Positions 41,621-41,869 of a stretch of 41,869 nucleotides of DNA are shown here, piece by piece. This stretch comes from Nemertoderma westbladi (taxonomy: Eukaryota > Xenacoelomorpha > Nemertodermatida > Nemertodermatidae). The notes beneath the pieces were generated by a model. The model worked only from the letters and a program-made list of their open reading frames with translations, was not told where the DNA came from and ran no database searches. Each line of letters opens with the position of its first letter. The stretch's first letter is position 1. The DNA is taken from positions 1 through 41,869 of the forward strand of contig JAUCBJ010002509.1 in the NCBI GenBank assembly GCA_032718475.1, read 5' to 3'. The position numbers and the translations under genes are program-made.

Positions 41621-41869
41621 GTGGAATATAAGAACCCTTGTTAATGGACGAACGTTGAAACACAGGTCAGATATAAGTGGTCTGTAAAAGTTTCAGTATA
41701 GCCTACCGGTATAACTTCAGTACAGTCGTCTTCCTTGGGAGAAGGAGGTGTGAGGCGGGGCGGGTGGGGGTAGCCAAACCAAAACTGGCGTTTGATGAAC
41801 TAATCAAAGAACAGTATGTCTCTGTCGTACATGATCAAGGCTGCAGCACAAAACAAGCTGGCAAGCCTG

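Larger units (their letters stand above)
39957..41869 (+). repeat. Segmental duplication, copy B (continues past the window)
   Basis: Co-linear with 30465-35434 and lacking both satellite-transposon insertions. Private differences: a 44-bp repeat expansion (40604-40867), an extra block at 40050-40080 that completes a hammerhead-like motif, and 101 bp at 41731-41831. The MITE at 39707 ends just where similarity begins. Confidence 0.85.

Overview
This is eukaryotic, AT-rich, repeat-dominated DNA, very probably from a marine invertebrate. The palindromes TAGGCCTA and TACCGGTA are conspicuously frequent, intergenic DNA is AT-rich, and the repeats include BEL/Pao and Ty3/gypsy LTR elements, L2/CR1-like and RTE/I-like LINEs, and hAT-like MITEs. 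The species cannot be named from the sequence; an echinoderm, hemichordate or other non-vertebrate deuterostome would fit. Nothing bacterial or plasmid-like was seen.

Layout. 1-12230: two head-to-tail BEL/Pao-like LTR retroelements on the minus strand. The first is cut by the window edge (gag N-terminus, 1-1266, then its LTR/leader, 1267-4696). The second has an unbroken 1361-codon Gag-protease ORF that has lost the reverse transcriptase and most of the integrase (4692-8777), followed by a 3.45-kb LTR/leader (8778-12230). 12359-12613: a complete 255-bp MITE with an 8-bp target duplication. 12781-16773: the only host-gene candidates, all on the minus strand: a 73-residue ORF with a PPPY motif, a terminal exon encoding a PH domain, and a TATA-equipped single-exon ORF of 172 residues with a PH-like domain and a possible tubby/scramblase-like tail. 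17251-22630: decayed fragments of LINEs, a BEL integrase C-terminus and a GC-rich Ty3/gypsy gag-protease. 22640-24546: a 5'-truncated LINE with an open RT frame. 25998-29842: a nearly complete L2/CR1-like LINE with its 3' stem-loop and (ATT)n tail, whose endonuclease-RT linker is an 18-unit, 30-bp minisatellite, broken by one extra base.

30465-41869: a direct segmental duplication (A, 30465-35434; B, 39957 to the window end). Copy A carries two insertions of one tandem-repeat-bearing transposon (519 bp and 2841 bp, the latter with seven exact 315-bp units); both empty sites are preserved in B. Copy B has its own expansion (six 44-bp units against one) and an intact hammerhead-ribozyme-like core that A has lost. 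Just beyond A lies a 747-bp Foldback/MULE-like element with about 213-bp inverted arms made of ~10-bp repeats and a perfect 9-bp target duplication. Between the duplicates lie a LINE fragment and two more members of the MITE family.

There is no operon-like logic; the window is a nest of mobile elements around one small host locus. The best candidates for undescribed biology are the Foldback-like element, the Helentron/pearl-like satellite-bearing transposon, the BEL family with a gained or lost 294-residue Gag segment, and the LINE with an in-frame minisatellite linker.
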